From positions 434,001 to 498,000 of the forward strand of contig NZ_JAKZAJ010000002.1 in NCBI RefSeq assembly GCF_023156285.1: a DNA stretch of 64,000 nucleotides, given 5' to 3'. This document shows positions 42,033 through 51,591 of the stretch, one piece after another; position 1 is the first letter of the stretch; each line of letters begins with the position of its first letter. Position numbers and translations under genes: made by a program. This DNA is from Marinobacter koreensis (GTDB lineage Bacteria > Pseudomonadota > Gammaproteobacteria > Pseudomonadales > Oleiphilaceae). A model generated the notes under the pieces. That model was not told the DNA's origin. It did not search any database and saw only the letters and a list, made by a program, of their open reading frames with translations.

Positions 42033-43610
42033 TTACGCCACTGCCGGTGCCGACGCCGGTGACACCGCTTGCTGTTCGCAGTGATAGCTGGCTGCGTCAA
42101 ATCGACGCGTCTGCTGGCGAAACTGCCAGGTGAAGCCCGGCCACAGGGTTGTGTTCTTGCCGTTCTCGTTCACATACCAGCTCTTGCATCCCGTCTGCCA
42201 GACCGAATCCCCCAGCTTGGCGTGAATGGACGCGTTATAACGGCTGAAGGCGTCCTGCTTCACTTCCACGCTGTTCCAGCCCCGATCCTGCATTTTCCGG
42301 AGCGCATCCAGGACGTACTGAACCTGGGATTCGATCATGTAAACCATGGAGCTGTGTCCCAGGCCGGTGTTGGGCCCCATCAGCATAAAGAAATTGGGGA
42401 ACCCGGCCACGGTAGTGCCCTTGTAGGCCTCGGCCCCTTCGCGCCAGGCATCCAGCAAATCCTGTCCGTTGCGACCGAAGATCATGCCCCGCGGAATCGG
42501 CTCCTGGGCCTTGAATCCGGTGCCGTAGATAATGCAGTCCACTGTTCGTTCGACGCCGTGGTTATCAACAATCACATTACCCTTCACTTCCCGGATGCCA
42601 TCGGTCAGCACGTCGACATGATCCTGGTCCAGCGCCGGGTAGTAGTTGTTGGAGATCAGCACCCGTTTGCAGCCGAAGTGGAAATCCGGCGTCACTTTCT
42701 TTCTCAGCGCCTTGTCGCGGATCTGGCTGCGAATATGTCGGCGGGCCTGCAGTTCCCCGAGCTTGAGGATGCGCGGGTTGCCGACAAAGCCCAGCACTCG
42801 GCCTTCGAGCATCCAGTAGATGCTCTGGCGGAAGGCGTTGAGGGTCTGCGGGACTTTGCGGAACATCAGCTTCTCAACGGGCCGGATTTCCCGGTCCGGC
42901 TTGGGCATGATCCAGGGCGGCGTGCGCTGGTACAGGTCCAGGTGGGCCGCCTCTTTCGCGACTTCCGGTACAAACTGGATCGCGGAAGCCCCGGTGCCGA
43001 TCACGGCGACGCGCTTGCCCCGGAAATCGTAATCGTGGTCCCAGTCCTGGGAATGGAAACTGGTGCCGGTAAAGGTGTCGATGCCCTTGATGTCCGGATA
43101 GGCCGGGGTGCTGAGACCGCCCATGCCGGATACCAGCACGTTGGCCCGGAGTTTGTTCAGCGGCGGTAACGCCGGATCTGCCTGGTCCAGCTCGTCGCCC
43201 GGCTTCAAGCCTTTTTTCTTCATATAGTCCCAGAGCGCCGGGCTGTGGGAGGTTTCGAGGGTCCAGGTACTGGCTTTTTCGTCCCAACGGGCTCCGGTGA
43301 GGTGGGTGTTCAGCCGGATGTGCTTCATCAGGCCGTACTTTTCGGCGCAGCCTTTGAGGTAGGCCTTGATTTCAGGCTGTGTGGCGAACATCCGGCTCCA
43401 GTTCGGGTTCTGTTCGAAGGAGAAGGAGTAGAGGGCAGACTGAACGTCGCAGGCGCAGCCGGGGTAATGGTTTTCGTGCCAGGTGCCGCCGATGTCGTCA
43501 CTCTGCTCGAGAATGACGAAGTCGTGGATGCCGGCTTCCTTGAGTTTGATGCCCATGCCGAGACCGGAGAATCCGGTGCCGATGATGGCGATCTGCGCGT
43601 TCTGTGTCAT
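42033..43610 (-). CDS. Flavin-containing Baeyer-Villiger-type monooxygenase
   Basis: 525 residues with two Rossmann folds: FAD site GTGFSG (11-16) and NADPH site VIGTGASAIQ. Between them is FTGTSFHSQDWD, a close form of the Baeyer-Villiger fingerprint FxGxxxHxxxW(P/D). It should insert oxygen next to a ketone carbonyl, or oxidise a heteroatom. The ATG at 43610 follows AGGAG; a longer frame upstream was rejected. It is divergent from a TetR gene with tandem operator-like repeats between, and a patatin esterase is close, which fits a ketone-to-ester-to-acid route. Confidence 0.88.
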   Translation of the reverse strand: MTQNAQIAIIGTGFSGLGMGIKLKEAGIHDFVILEQSDDIGGTWHENHYPGCACDVQSALYSFSFEQNPNWSRMFATQPEIKAYLKGCAEKYGLMKHIRLNTHLTGARWDEKASTWTLETSHSPALWDYMKKKGLKPGDELDQADPALPPLNKLRANVLVSGMGGLSTPAYPDIKGIDTFTGTSFHSQDWDHDYDFRGKRVAVIGTGASAIQFVPEVAKEAAHLDLYQRTPPWIMPKPDREIRPVEKLMFRKVPQTLNAFRQSIYWMLEGRVLGFVGNPRILKLGELQARRHIRSQIRDKALRKKVTPDFHFGCKRVLISNNYYPALDQDHVDVLTDGIREVKGNVIVDNHGVERTVDCIIYGTGFKAQEPIPRGMIFGRNGQDLLDAWREGAEAYKGTTVAGFPNFFMLMGPNTGLGHSSMVYMIESQVQYVLDALRKMQDRGWNSVEVKQDAFSRYNASIHAKLGDSVWQTGCKSWYVNENGKNTTLWPGFTWQFRQQTRRFDAASYHCEQQAVSPASAPAVA

Positions 43611-43673
43611 TGCTGCTCTCCTGCGTTGGCCTGTGTGGCCTTGCCTGTTATTGTCCGGGCGGTCATCATGACC

Positions 43674-43716
43674 GGTAGACACATGTATACATCAGCAGGT
43701 AGACAGCCGTATACAT
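43674..43716. promoter_or_regulatory. Tandem operator-like repeats between monooxygenase and TetR genes
   Basis: Two 19-nt direct repeats start at 43674 and 43698 (16 of 19 identical): each has GGTAGACA, three variable bases, then GTATACAT. The first includes the perfect palindrome ATGTATACAT (43683-43692). They lie about 65 nt before the monooxygenase start and about 95-135 nt before the TetR start, a typical site for TetR control of both genes. Confidence 0.6.
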
Positions 43717-43809
43717 TGCGCACGCAAACAGTGCCCTAATGGCCCTAGCTGACAGATGGTTGTCCCCATTGCGCCTCAATTTCGGGGGACGACAGGTTGA
43801 GAGGACACA

Positions 43810-44442
43810 ATGGAAATCCTGACCGGCGGAAAACTGAAACTGATCCAGGCCGCCCTGCGCCTGATCACCGAAACCCGGAGCCTGACGTCGCTGGGGCTTC
43901 GGGAACTGGCACGGGAAGCCGGACTGAATCCGAACACCTTCTACCGGCATTTCCGGAACCTGGACGAGTTCGGACTGCAGGTGCTGGGCTACATCGCCGA
44001 GGACATGAAAACCGGGGTGCGGGAGCTACGGCGCATGGCGGAATCCTCGGAACAGGCCTCCCATGACACGGTGGTATTCGTCTACCACTATTTCCTGTCG
44101 AATCCGGCTGCCACCACCGTCGCCGTGCGGGAACTCCATGGCCCCTCCCCCGTCCTGCGCCAGGCGCTGGAGGCGCAGCTGAATGCCAGTGCCCGGGAGA
44201 TGGCCGAGGATATCATCGAGCGCGATCTGGTGTCGGGCGTCGACAGCGAGACCATCCACGAGATTTCCCACATGACCATCCGCTATATCCTGTTCCGGGC
44301 CATGGACTATCTGGAGAAGCCGGATCAGCGGGAGCGCATCCAGCGGGAGACGGAGCGGTTCATTAATCGACAGTTCCGGGGCGCGATGGTCGATCATGTG
44401 TCCAGCAGCACTCTGGAGGCCATTGCCCGGGAATCAGCGTGA
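43810..44442 (+). CDS. TetR-family transcriptional regulator
   Basis: 210 residues with the TetR helix-turn-helix at about 12-55 (SLTSLGLRELAREAGLNPNTFYRHFRNLDEFG), in the form used by FabR-like regulators. The C-terminal half is helical and binds an unknown ligand. Divergent from the monooxygenase, with tandem GGTAGACA...GTATACAT repeats in the 199-nt gap, so it probably represses that gene and itself. The patatin gene after it is convergent. Confidence 0.88.
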   Translation: MEILTGGKLKLIQAALRLITETRSLTSLGLRELAREAGLNPNTFYRHFRNLDEFGLQVLGYIAEDMKTGVRELRRMAESSEQASHDTVVFVYHYFLSNPAATTVAVRELHGPSPVLRQALEAQLNASAREMAEDIIERDLVSGVDSETIHEISHMTIRYILFRAMDYLEKPDQRERIQRETERFINRQFRGAMVDHVSSSTLEAIARESA

Positions 44443-44451
44443 GTTAGCCGG

Positions 44452-45582
44452 TCATTCGTCCGAATTGAAGAATCGCTGGATCTGGTTCGCGTGGGCCTGG
44501 CCGTCGCGGTAACCCAGCTCCATCAGGGTTTTGCAGAAATGGTTATCGAACAGGAGGTAGCTCGCCAGGTTGGCGCCGCCATCCGCCACCGATTCGGCCT
44601 CCCCGGTCAGGGTTCGGACCAGGGGCGGCAAAGCGCCCATGTGAGGCGCAGCCAGCTCGTCGAGGGGCTGCGAGGGGGAGATTTCCAGAATATCCACCGG
44701 ATGAAGGTCCAGGTTGGCTTCCTTTAAGCGCTCTGGCGGAATCAGGGCCAGCAACTGGTTGATCATGCGGGAGTGTTCGATGTCGTATTCGAGGGTATCC
44801 AGGAACATACCATTGAACACCTGCGCCAGGATCTGGCTGAGGGAAGGTGTTTCCTGCTGGTGATGCCGTTTGGGCGGGCACATGGCGTTGGCACTCACCC
44901 CGATTACCAGCACTTTGGTCGCACCGAGTCGCAGCGCCGGGCTGATGTGGGCCATCTGGCGGGTCACGCCGTCGCCGAAGTATTCGCGGTTAATGGCCAC
45001 CGGCCGGAAAAGGGTCGGGATGGCGGACGACGCCAGGATGTGATCGATCGTCAGTTCCGTGCGGGTGCCGGCGCGCTGGCCCTGGCTCCAGCCTTGCAGG
45101 TCGGGCCGTCCCTGGAAAAAGCAGACGTTCTGTCCCGAGGCATATCCACAGGCATTTAACCCGACGGCGTCAATGTGGCCGGCCGAGAGGGTATCCCGAA
45201 CCCGTTCAAAATCGATGTGTTCCTCGAGCAACTTTCTCAGAGGGCGGTTGTCCAGAAAGGACACCGGTCCACCCTCCGACGGGCGAGCCAGCATGCGCCG
45301 GGCAATGCTCGTGACATTGCGCACCATGCTGAACGGATCGGCCCGGAAGACCTGATCCATGGTCAGGCCCGACCACACCTTCTCGAGGTGATCGATGCTG
45401 TGGCGGAAGCGACCGCGGCTGCCGGCAATGGCCATCGCATTGATGGCACCGGCGGAGGTGCCGACGATCACCCGGAACGGATGCTCCCAGTCCGGGTACA
45501 TATCGGCGATCGCCCGAAGGACCCCCACCTGATAGGCAGCCCGGGCCCCTCCTCCGGTCAGTACAATTCCGTTTCCTGGCAT
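44452..45582 (-). CDS. Patatin-like phospholipase/esterase
   Basis: 376 residues. The oxyanion loop GGGARAAYQVG (10-20) and nucleophile GTSAG with Ser43 are at the N terminus; the dyad aspartate is in YFGDGVTRQ. The C-terminal 120 residues look like the DUF3336-free bacterial type. No signal peptide, so it acts in the cytoplasm or at the inner leaflet on phospholipids or other esters. The lipoprotein gene on the same strand lies 18 nt upstream, so both may be cotranscribed. Confidence 0.85.
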   Translation of the reverse strand: MPGNGIVLTGGGARAAYQVGVLRAIADMYPDWEHPFRVIVGTSAGAINAMAIAGSRGRFRHSIDHLEKVWSGLTMDQVFRADPFSMVRNVTSIARRMLARPSEGGPVSFLDNRPLRKLLEEHIDFERVRDTLSAGHIDAVGLNACGYASGQNVCFFQGRPDLQGWSQGQRAGTRTELTIDHILASSAIPTLFRPVAINREYFGDGVTRQMAHISPALRLGATKVLVIGVSANAMCPPKRHHQQETPSLSQILAQVFNGMFLDTLEYDIEHSRMINQLLALIPPERLKEANLDLHPVDILEISPSQPLDELAAPHMGALPPLVRTLTGEAESVADGGANLASYLLFDNHFCKTLMELGYRDGQAHANQIQRFFNSDE

Positions 45583-45600
45583 CGGCGCCTCCGGAACCGG

Positions 45601-45912
45601 TTATTCCGTCGTGTTGAACACGTAGGAAGACACTGTGCCGTCCGGGTTGAAGCGCACCACCAGGTCGGTGGTTTCCGCATCGCCGAACGCAGACCAGCGG
45701 TATTTGCCGTAGGTCCAGGTGCGCTTGCCATCTTCGACCCCGGTGCGCCAGGGCTCACCGAACATCGTCTGGATCTCGGCACGGGTGGTTTCCCCGATCC
45801 GGATCTGGTCCACGTTGTGGGTGGGGAAATCCCGGCCCACCGTGGCACAGCCGGCGAGCGCGGCAAACAGGATGGCAAGCGCGGTGGTTTTCAAGGAACG
45901 GGCTGCGACCAT
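45601..45912 (-). CDS. BamE/SmpA-like small lipoprotein
   Basis: 103 residues starting at an ATG with GGGAG. A lipobox LAGC puts the lipidated cysteine at C22. The rest has the SmpA/OmlA pattern IRIGETTRAEIQTMFGEPWRTG, then TWTYGKYRW and VVRFNPDGTVSSY, the two-layer alpha/beta fold seen in BamE-like proteins. The genuine bamE is expected elsewhere, so this is called a paralogue. Anchored in the outer or inner membrane, role unknown. Confidence 0.8.
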   Translation of the reverse strand: MVAARSLKTTALAILFAALAGCATVGRDFPTHNVDQIRIGETTRAEIQTMFGEPWRTGVEDGKRTWTYGKYRWSAFGDAETTDLVVRFNPDGTVSSYVFNTTE

Positions 45913-46007
45913 TTCAAACTCCCTGTGGCTGACAATTTCCTTCATGATAGTCGCTGAATACGAAGACGCGATTACGGACCCGACAGATTCCCCGGCGACC
46001 GCACAGG

Positions 46008-46040
46008 CAAAAAAAAGCCGCAGGCCTCTCGGCGCTGCGG
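46008..46040 (-). terminator. Rho-independent terminator of the old yellow enzyme gene
   Basis: On the minus strand GCCGCAG (46040-46034) pairs with CTGCGGC (46022-46016) and eight T residues follow (46015-46008). It starts 23 nt after the stop of the enzyme gene at 46064. Confidence 0.8.
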
Positions 46041-46063
46041 CAGGGGTACGATCGAAGGGTCGG

Positions 46064-47176
46064 TCAGTAAAGCTTGGCCAGGGATTTCTTCGCGAAGGCT
46101 TCCACTTCTTCCAGCCGGCCCTCTTTGACCTTGACCAGCCATTCCGGATCCTGAAGCAGGGCCCGGCCAACGGCGATCAGCTCGAATTCGTGGTTGTTCA
46201 TGCGCTCCACCAGTTCGTCGATACCGGCTTTCTCCACGGCTTCTTTCTTACTGGCAAAGGTGCCGCTGATAAAGTCTTCCGTCAGGCCGACGCTGCCCAC
46301 GGACATGGTGGGGACGCCCGTCAGTTTCTGGGTCCAGCCTGCAAGGTTCAGGTTGGAACCCTCGAACTCCGGCTCCCAGAATCGGCGGGTGGAGGCGTGG
46401 AAGATGTCGACTCCAGCCTCTACCAGGGGCTGAAGAAAACGATCCAGCTCCTCGGGGCTGTGCACCAGCTTCGCTTCGTAGTCCTGTTGCTTCCACTGGG
46501 AAAAACGCAACATCACCGGGAAATCCGGGCCAACGCGATGGCGCACTTCTTCCACAATCTCGACCACGAACCGCAACCGGTTTTCCATGCTGCCGCCGTA
46601 TTCGTCGTCACGCTGGTTGGTCCCCTCCCAAAGGAACTGGTCCAGCAGATAGCCGTGGGCACCGTGAATCTCGACACCGTCAAACCCCAGCGCCTTGGCA
46701 TCCTGGGCGGCATCGGCAAACGCCTTGATCACGTCCTGGATATCGTCCTGTGTCATGGCCTTGCCGTTCGGCTTGCCCGGCGCAAACAGTCCTGAGGGGC
46801 TGTAGCCGGGAACTTCCGGGTAGGGCTCTACCCCTTCCTTACGAACGGCCCCGACGTGCCAGAGCTGCGGGAAGATGGCGCCACCCGCCTCATGCACCGC
46901 ATCGACCACCTTTTTCCAGCCGGCAAGGGCGTCATCGCCGTGGAATCTCGGAACATTGGGATAACCGCTGGCCGCAGGATGGTTCACCGTGGTGCCCTCG
47001 GTAATGATCAGGCCGATGCCGGCCTCGGCACGACGACGGTAATAGTCGACCACATCCTGCCCCGGAACACCGTTGGGCGAGAAGTTGCGGGTCATGGGTG
47101 CCATTGCCACCCGGTTGCGAAGCTTCAGGTTCTGGGTTTCGAACGGCTCGAACAGCGGGCCAAGATTCATGCTCAT
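46064..47176 (-). CDS. Old yellow enzyme-family NADH:flavin oxidoreductase
   Basis: 370 residues, a FMN TIM barrel. The family pattern is clear: RNRVAMAPMTRNF at the start, FPQLWHVGA, EIHGAHGYLLDQFLWEGTNQRDDEYGG with the catalytic HxxH-type pair, and IAVGRALLQDPEW for phosphate binding. It reduces activated C=C bonds of enones, maleimides or nitro compounds using NAD(P)H. An HxlR regulator is divergent, with repeated GCAACC/GGTT motifs in the gap, which suggests induction by reactive electrophiles. The start could be either of two ATGs 6 nt apart. Confidence 0.88.
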   Translation of the reverse strand: MSMNLGPLFEPFETQNLKLRNRVAMAPMTRNFSPNGVPGQDVVDYYRRRAEAGIGLIITEGTTVNHPAASGYPNVPRFHGDDALAGWKKVVDAVHEAGGAIFPQLWHVGAVRKEGVEPYPEVPGYSPSGLFAPGKPNGKAMTQDDIQDVIKAFADAAQDAKALGFDGVEIHGAHGYLLDQFLWEGTNQRDDEYGGSMENRLRFVVEIVEEVRHRVGPDFPVMLRFSQWKQQDYEAKLVHSPEELDRFLQPLVEAGVDIFHASTRRFWEPEFEGSNLNLAGWTQKLTGVPTMSVGSVGLTEDFISGTFASKKEAVEKAGIDELVERMNNHEFELIAVGRALLQDPEWLVKVKEGRLEEVEAFAKKSLAKLY

Positions 47177-47184
47177 GATAATGT

Positions 47185-47245
47185 GCAACCTCACTAATCT
47201 GGTTTCTTAAAGCAACCTTATTAAATCTGGTTTTAAGATGCAACC
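47185..47245. promoter_or_regulatory. HxlR operator-like repeats between old yellow enzyme and hxlR-type gene
   Basis: GCAACC occurs three times (47185, 47212, 47240), 27-28 nt apart, alternating with ATCTGGTTT. This gives two dyads GGTT-N9-AACC at 47201-47217 and 47229-47245. They lie between the divergent starts at 47176 and 47267. Confidence 0.6.
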
Positions 47246-47266
47246 CTATTCGGTACACTGGCAGGC

Positions 47267-47731
47267 ATGGCCAGAAAACGTTTTGATGATTCCAGCTGCT
47301 CCGTTGCCCGCGCCCTCAATGAAGTCGGCGACTGGTGGTCCCTGTTGATTGTGCTGCACGCCATGTATGGCACCCGCCGGTTCGTGGATTTCCAGCAGGA
47401 ACTGGGCATCGCCAAGAATATCCTGTGTGATCGGCTCGGCCGCCTGGTCGACAACGGCGTCCTGCGGAAGGTCGATGTCGGGGAACACGGCTCACGCTTT
47501 GAATACCGCCTGACCGACAAGGGCCGGGATCTGTTTCCCGTGGTCATTGCCCTGCGCCAGTGGGGCGACAAGTGGAATCCGGCCCCGGAACAGGAGGCGC
47601 TGGATCTGAGGGACCGCGCTACCGGCCGTCCGGTGCAAACGGTTCTGGTCCGGGATGCCGACGGCCAGCCCCTGAGCATCCGCGACGTCTTCATGCCCGA
47701 GGACAGCCTGCCCGAGGCGAAAAAGGGCTAG
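47267..47731 (+). CDS. HxlR-family transcriptional regulator
   Basis: 154 residues. The winged-helix core reads VARALNEVGDWWSLLIVLHAMYGTRRFVDFQQELGIAKNILCDRLGRLVDNGVL with the conserved WSLLI region, then EYRLTDKGRDLFPVV. Two cysteines, C11 near the N terminus and one in NILCDRL, could sense electrophiles as in YodB/QorR proteins, which would fit the divergent enone reductase. The 165 nt after it, before ompW, contain nothing I can name. Confidence 0.87.
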   Translation: MARKRFDDSSCSVARALNEVGDWWSLLIVLHAMYGTRRFVDFQQELGIAKNILCDRLGRLVDNGVLRKVDVGEHGSRFEYRLTDKGRDLFPVVIALRQWGDKWNPAPEQEALDLRDRATGRPVQTVLVRDADGQPLSIRDVFMPEDSLPEAKKG

Positions 47732-47896
47732 GCCAGATACCGGCTCTATCCCTGCAAACATCCCGATTTCTTGAGTTGCGTCAATCCGGCCACCAAAGGC
47801 CGCCCGGCCGCCAGCCTGAATTGTTTTATATCAAGTTTGTCCATCCCGCGATCATTAATCTGTGTTCATCAACGATTCTGATCAAGGAGATGGCCC

Positions 47897-48529
47897 ATGT
47901 CTTACTCTTTTAAACTCGGTATTCTGGCAGCAGCAGTCATGGCGGCTGCTCCTATGGCACACGCTTATGAAGCTGGCGATTTTATTGGGCGCCTGGGAGC
48001 GGCAACCGTTGCTCCGAACGCATCCAGTGACGAAATTGCCGGAGGCAGAGTAGATGTCGACAACGACACCCAACTTGGCCTGACCGCAACATACATGCTG
48101 ACCAATCAGATTGGTGTTGGCATCCTGGCTGCGACGCCCTTCAAGCACGACATCAAGGGCGACGGTGCTCTAAGTGCAGCCGGCAAATTGGCTGAAACCA
48201 AACACCTGCCGCCGACCGTGACTCTGCAGTATTTTCCAATGCCCAGCGGCAGCAAGTTCCAGCCCTACGTTGGAGCCGGTCTGAACTACACAACCTTCTT
48301 TGATGAGAAGACAGCTGGCATTCTCAAAGGAAAGAACATCAGGCTGGATGACAGCTTTGGTCTGGCCGGTGAGCTGGGCGCCGACTATATGGTCACCGAC
48401 AAGGTAGGCGTTAACGCGGCGGTCTGGTACGTGGATATCGATACCGAAGCACAGATCGAAGGCTTTGATGCATTTGACGTTTCCATCGATCCGTGGGTCT
48501 ACATGGTCGGCGTATCCTATAAATTCTGA
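47897..48529 (+). CDS. ompW: OmpW-family outer membrane protein
   Basis: 210 residues with a signal peptide ending at MAHAYE (about residue 23) and an eight-stranded barrel: YEAGDFIGRLGAATVAPN at the start, FQPYVGAGLNYTTFF in the middle and VYMVGVSYKF ending in aromatic Phe. OmpW proteins pass hydrophobic compounds through the outer membrane, useful to a hydrocarbon user. A strong AAGGAGATG site precedes the ATG and a strong terminator follows, so it is a single-gene unit. Confidence 0.9.
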   Translation: MSYSFKLGILAAAVMAAAPMAHAYEAGDFIGRLGAATVAPNASSDEIAGGRVDVDNDTQLGLTATYMLTNQIGVGILAATPFKHDIKGDGALSAAGKLAETKHLPPTVTLQYFPMPSGSKFQPYVGAGLNYTTFFDEKTAGILKGKNIRLDDSFGLAGELGADYMVTDKVGVNAAVWYVDIDTEAQIEGFDAFDVSIDPWVYMVGVSYKF

Positions 48530-48587
48530 TCCCCGTGCCTTCCGGCGACTCCTGGTCTGTGGGTCGCCGGACGGTGCGTTCTCCTGT

Positions 48588-48612
48588 GCGGGGCCTCCGG
48601 CCCCGCTTTTTT
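48588..48612 (+). terminator. Rho-independent terminator of ompW
   Basis: GCGGGGCC (48588-48595) pairs with GGCCCCGC (48599-48606) with a 3-nt loop and six T residues after it, 59 nt after the ompW stop. Confidence 0.88.
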
Positions 48613-48620
48613 ATGCCTGA

Positions 48621-49931
48621 TCAGGCGCTCTGGCGCCGGCCCTGTTGTCCGCTTCCCTGACCGCGACCACCGCTTCTACCGCCAGGCTTGGCGCCGAAAC
48701 TGCGGGGTTTGCCACCCGGGCGGCCATTACCACCACCGTTGCCACCGCGACCTCGAGCTTTGCTCGGATCGGCCTTGGCTTTGGGTTTCAGGGGCAGGTT
48801 GTTCTTCGGTTCGAAACCTTCCACTTCCTTGCGCGGAAGTTGTTTCTTGATCAGCTTCTCGATGCCTGCCAGCAATTTGCCTTCGTCGGCACTGACCAGC
48901 GACAACGCGTGGCCATTCTCACCGGCACGACCGGTCCGGCCGATCCGGTGCACGTAGTCTTCCGGCACGTTCGGCAGTTCGAAATTCACCACCTGCGGCA
49001 GTTGTTTGATATCCAGGCCGCGGGCGGCGATGTCGGTTGCAACCAGCACCCGGATATCGCCCTGCTTGAACTCGGACAGGGCACGGGTACGGGCACCCTG
49101 GGATTTGTTGCCGTGAATAGCAGCGGCGGTGATGCCGTCCTGCTCCAGCTTCTTGGTCAGGCGGTTGGCGCCGTGCTTGGTGCGGGTAAAGACCAGCACC
49201 TGCTCCCAGCTGTTGTCCCGGACCAGTTTGCTCAGCAATGCGGTCTTCTGGCTCTGGTCCACCGGATAGACTGACTGTCTGACTGTTTCCGCAGTAGTAT
49301 TACGGGCCGCCACTTCCACCTGGACCGGATCGTTCAGCAGACCCTGGGTCAGCTTCCGGATGTCATTGGAGAAGGTGGCGGAGAACAACAGGTTCTGGCG
49401 TTTGGCGGGCAACAGCGCCAGGATCTTGCGAATGTCGCGGATAAAGCCCATGTCGAGCATCCGATCGGCTTCGTCCAGTACCAGGATTTCCACTTCGTTG
49501 AAGCGAACCGCATTCTGCTGGTACAGGTCCAGCAGACGTCCCGGTGTCGCCACCAGCACATCCAGTCCCTTGCGCAGCTTCATCATCTGCGGGTTGATTT
49601 TCACGCCCCCGAACACGACGGCGGAGCGGGTCGGCATGTATTTGCTGTACAGGGCCACGCTGTCGTGAACCTGCGCGGCCAGTTCCCGGGTCGGGGCCAG
49701 AATCAGCGCCCGTGGGCCTTTACCGGTGCGCGGCTGTTCGGCCAGGCGCTGAAGCAAAGGCAGGGTGAAACCGGCGGTCTTGCCGGTGCCGGTCTGGGCC
49801 GCGGCCATCACGTCCTTGCCGGACAACACGGCGGGAATGGCCTGTTGCTGGATGGGGGACGGGGTTTCATAACCCTGGTCGGTGGTGGCACGGACCAGTT
49901 GCTCGGACAAACCGAGAGAAGAAAAACTCAT
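48621..49931 (-). CDS. rhlE: DEAD-box ATP-dependent RNA helicase RhlE
   Basis: 436 residues. All DEAD-box motifs are there: Q motif with [19 protein letters not shown] (I), PTRELAAQ (Ia), TPGR (Ib), DEAD (II), SAT (III), ARGLDI (V) and HRIGRTGR (VI). The C-terminal 55 residues are basic and Gly/Arg-rich ([14 protein letters not shown]), typical of RhlE-type RNA binding tails. The ATG at 49931 starts the Q-motif domain; about 200 codons of open frame upstream have no matching domain and are rejected. The 260 nt before it, to 50191, may hold a long 5' leader; I see no gene there. Confidence 0.92.
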   Translation of the reverse strand: MSFSSLGLSEQLVRATTDQGYETPSPIQQQAIPAVLSGKDVMAAAQTGTGKTAGFTLPLLQRLAEQPRTGKGPRALILAPTRELAAQVHDSVALYSKYMPTRSAVVFGGVKINPQMMKLRKGLDVLVATPGRLLDLYQQNAVRFNEVEILVLDEADRMLDMGFIRDIRKILALLPAKRQNLLFSATFSNDIRKLTQGLLNDPVQVEVAARNTTAETVRQSVYPVDQSQKTALLSKLVRDNSWEQVLVFTRTKHGANRLTKKLEQDGITAAAIHGNKSQGARTRALSEFKQGDIRVLVATDIAARGLDIKQLPQVVNFELPNVPEDYVHRIGRTGRAGENGHALSLVSADEGKLLAGIEKLIKKQLPRKEVEGFEPKNNLPLKPKAKADPSKARGRGGNGGGNGRPGGKPRSFGAKPGGRSGGRGQGSGQQGRRQSA

Positions 49932-50191
49932 ATAAAATAAACTCTTGATTGAATCTGCCTCCACGAACACCGTCGATCGGCGAATGCGGGCAGAAGCCAT
50001 GATGATCCATGGAAAAATGACGACTACGGTCTCACGCCGGTTGCGGCGGGACGTCCTCTGACAGGTCGTATGGATGGTTCGCAAGGGCGGCCTGTGGCCG
50101 GAAACTGCGGAATCCCTAGAGGCAGGATGCAGGCACAATACCAGAGGCGGTACAGGAAGACTATAAGTATTTGTGTACTGCAACGCCGGAA

Positions 50192-51496
50192 TCAGACCAG
50201 GACGAACGTGAGCGCCGCCGTCAGCAGGCTGGCGAACGCCAGCCCCGACAACGACAGCCCCACACTCCACCGAAAGGACGCATCCACCGCCCGGTAGCCG
50301 GTCAACCGCTCCATGATCAGGGCATTGGCGGCAAACGGGGTTCCGAAGGCGGTAATGCCCCAACCGGTGACCATAGCTATGGCCAGGCCCAGCTGGGCGG
50401 CGGTTGGCCAAAGCGAACCCAGAATGCCGCCGATCAGAGTGGCAATAATAATCGGATTCATACCCGCCAGCCCGGCGGCAAAGAACACCCAGGGCACACC
50501 CGCTGCCAGCAGGGCCCAGAGCCACACCGGCAATTCCGGCTGACCGCTGATCTGGCCCAGTACCACGCCGCTGAGTACCGCCCCGATAAACGCCGAACCA
50601 CCGACAATCGCCAGCTCATTGCTGACATTGGCCATGCTGGTCATCGGCGGATTTTCCCAATTCAACCAGCCCAGAACCCGATACAACAGTACTGCAGCCA
50701 GACAGCTCAGGGCCACCGCATGGGCATAACTCAGCCCGAACCGATGGCTGAGCCAGAGCACACCCACACAGATCGCCAGAATCAGCCCGCCAAACCGCAA
50801 CCAGCTGCCCGGACCAGCACGGGTAACGCTCTGCTCTGTGCTTTGCAAGGGTTCCGGTTCTCGCCAACGTAGCCCGGCCAGCACCATCAGCACAGAAAAC
50901 GGTACGGCCAGTGACAATAGCGACAGCAAACTCACCTGAGGCAACAACGTCAGAGTGAGCACCACCGAAATGGAAAGGGGCGAGAACATGGGGGCGACGC
51001 CGAACCCTCGCAACACCGCCCGTGTGGCATTGCGGGTAGATTCCGAATCACCATTGCGACGGATACGCTCGCCCACAAGGCTGCCTACCACGGCGACCGA
51101 GCCGAAATTCAACGGAACAGACACCAGTGAGGTGCCGAAGGCGAGGCTGAGATATCGGGGTAGAGGCTTACCGCCAAACAGACTGGTGGAGATCTGTTGC
51201 AGGTCCTCCGTGCGGGCCAGAACATTCGACAGCAGCATCACCGCCAGCATCAGCCCTGCCAGCCGGGTCACATTACCGGAGGCCGTCCCAATCAGCTCCG
51301 GGTTGTACCCCAGAGCGAACATCAGCATGGCCAGAGCCACCACAAACACCGCTCGGGGCACATTACGCATGTCCTGCCAGCCCAGCAGTACCGTCGCACC
51401 AGCGGCGGCTGCACCCACATACGTCATTCCTGGCAGGATCGCCAGAACGGCAGAGAGTAAGGCAACGTAGGCTAAAGCGGAGCGGAGTGACAGCAA
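50192..51496 (-). CDS. Polytopic membrane transporter, unassigned
   Basis: 434 residues with about 12 strongly hydrophobic segments from end to end. Internal similarity between the halves (for example [17 protein letters not shown] and the later [22 protein letters not shown]) and the balanced [24 protein letters not shown] resemble ion-transporter-superfamily carriers such as gluconate or anion symporters, but I do not recognise the exact family. No signal peptide. It has its own promoter region against the MerR gene (95 nt). Confidence 0.6.
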   Translation of the reverse strand: MLSLRSALAYVALLSAVLAILPGMTYVGAAAAGATVLLGWQDMRNVPRAVFVVALAMLMFALGYNPELIGTASGNVTRLAGLMLAVMLLSNVLARTEDLQQISTSLFGGKPLPRYLSLAFGTSLVSVPLNFGSVAVVGSLVGERIRRNGDSESTRNATRAVLRGFGVAPMFSPLSISVVLTLTLLPQVSLLSLLSLAVPFSVLMVLAGLRWREPEPLQSTEQSVTRAGPGSWLRFGGLILAICVGVLWLSHRFGLSYAHAVALSCLAAVLLYRVLGWLNWENPPMTSMANVSNELAIVGGSAFIGAVLSGVVLGQISGQPELPVWLWALLAAGVPWVFFAAGLAGMNPIIIATLIGGILGSLWPTAAQLGLAIAMVTGWGITAFGTPFAANALIMERLTGYRAVDASFRWSVGLSLSGLAFASLLTAALTFVLV

Positions 51497-51591
51497 GACC
51501 GTTTTCCCGGACAGATCAAAGGAACCTGAAAAGACGATCTATGTTAAGGAAGCTACCTTTACCACGCTATCAGCAATTATGGGGATGGCGA

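Noticed and set aside
43674..43716. CRISPR-like repeat
   Set aside because: Only two short units with a 5-nt gap and an internal palindrome; this is an operator, not an array.
49932..50525. Amino-terminal extension of about 200 codons on RhlE
   Set aside because: The extension overlaps the transporter gene and has no helicase-related sequence; the Q-motif domain begins at the ATG at 49931.
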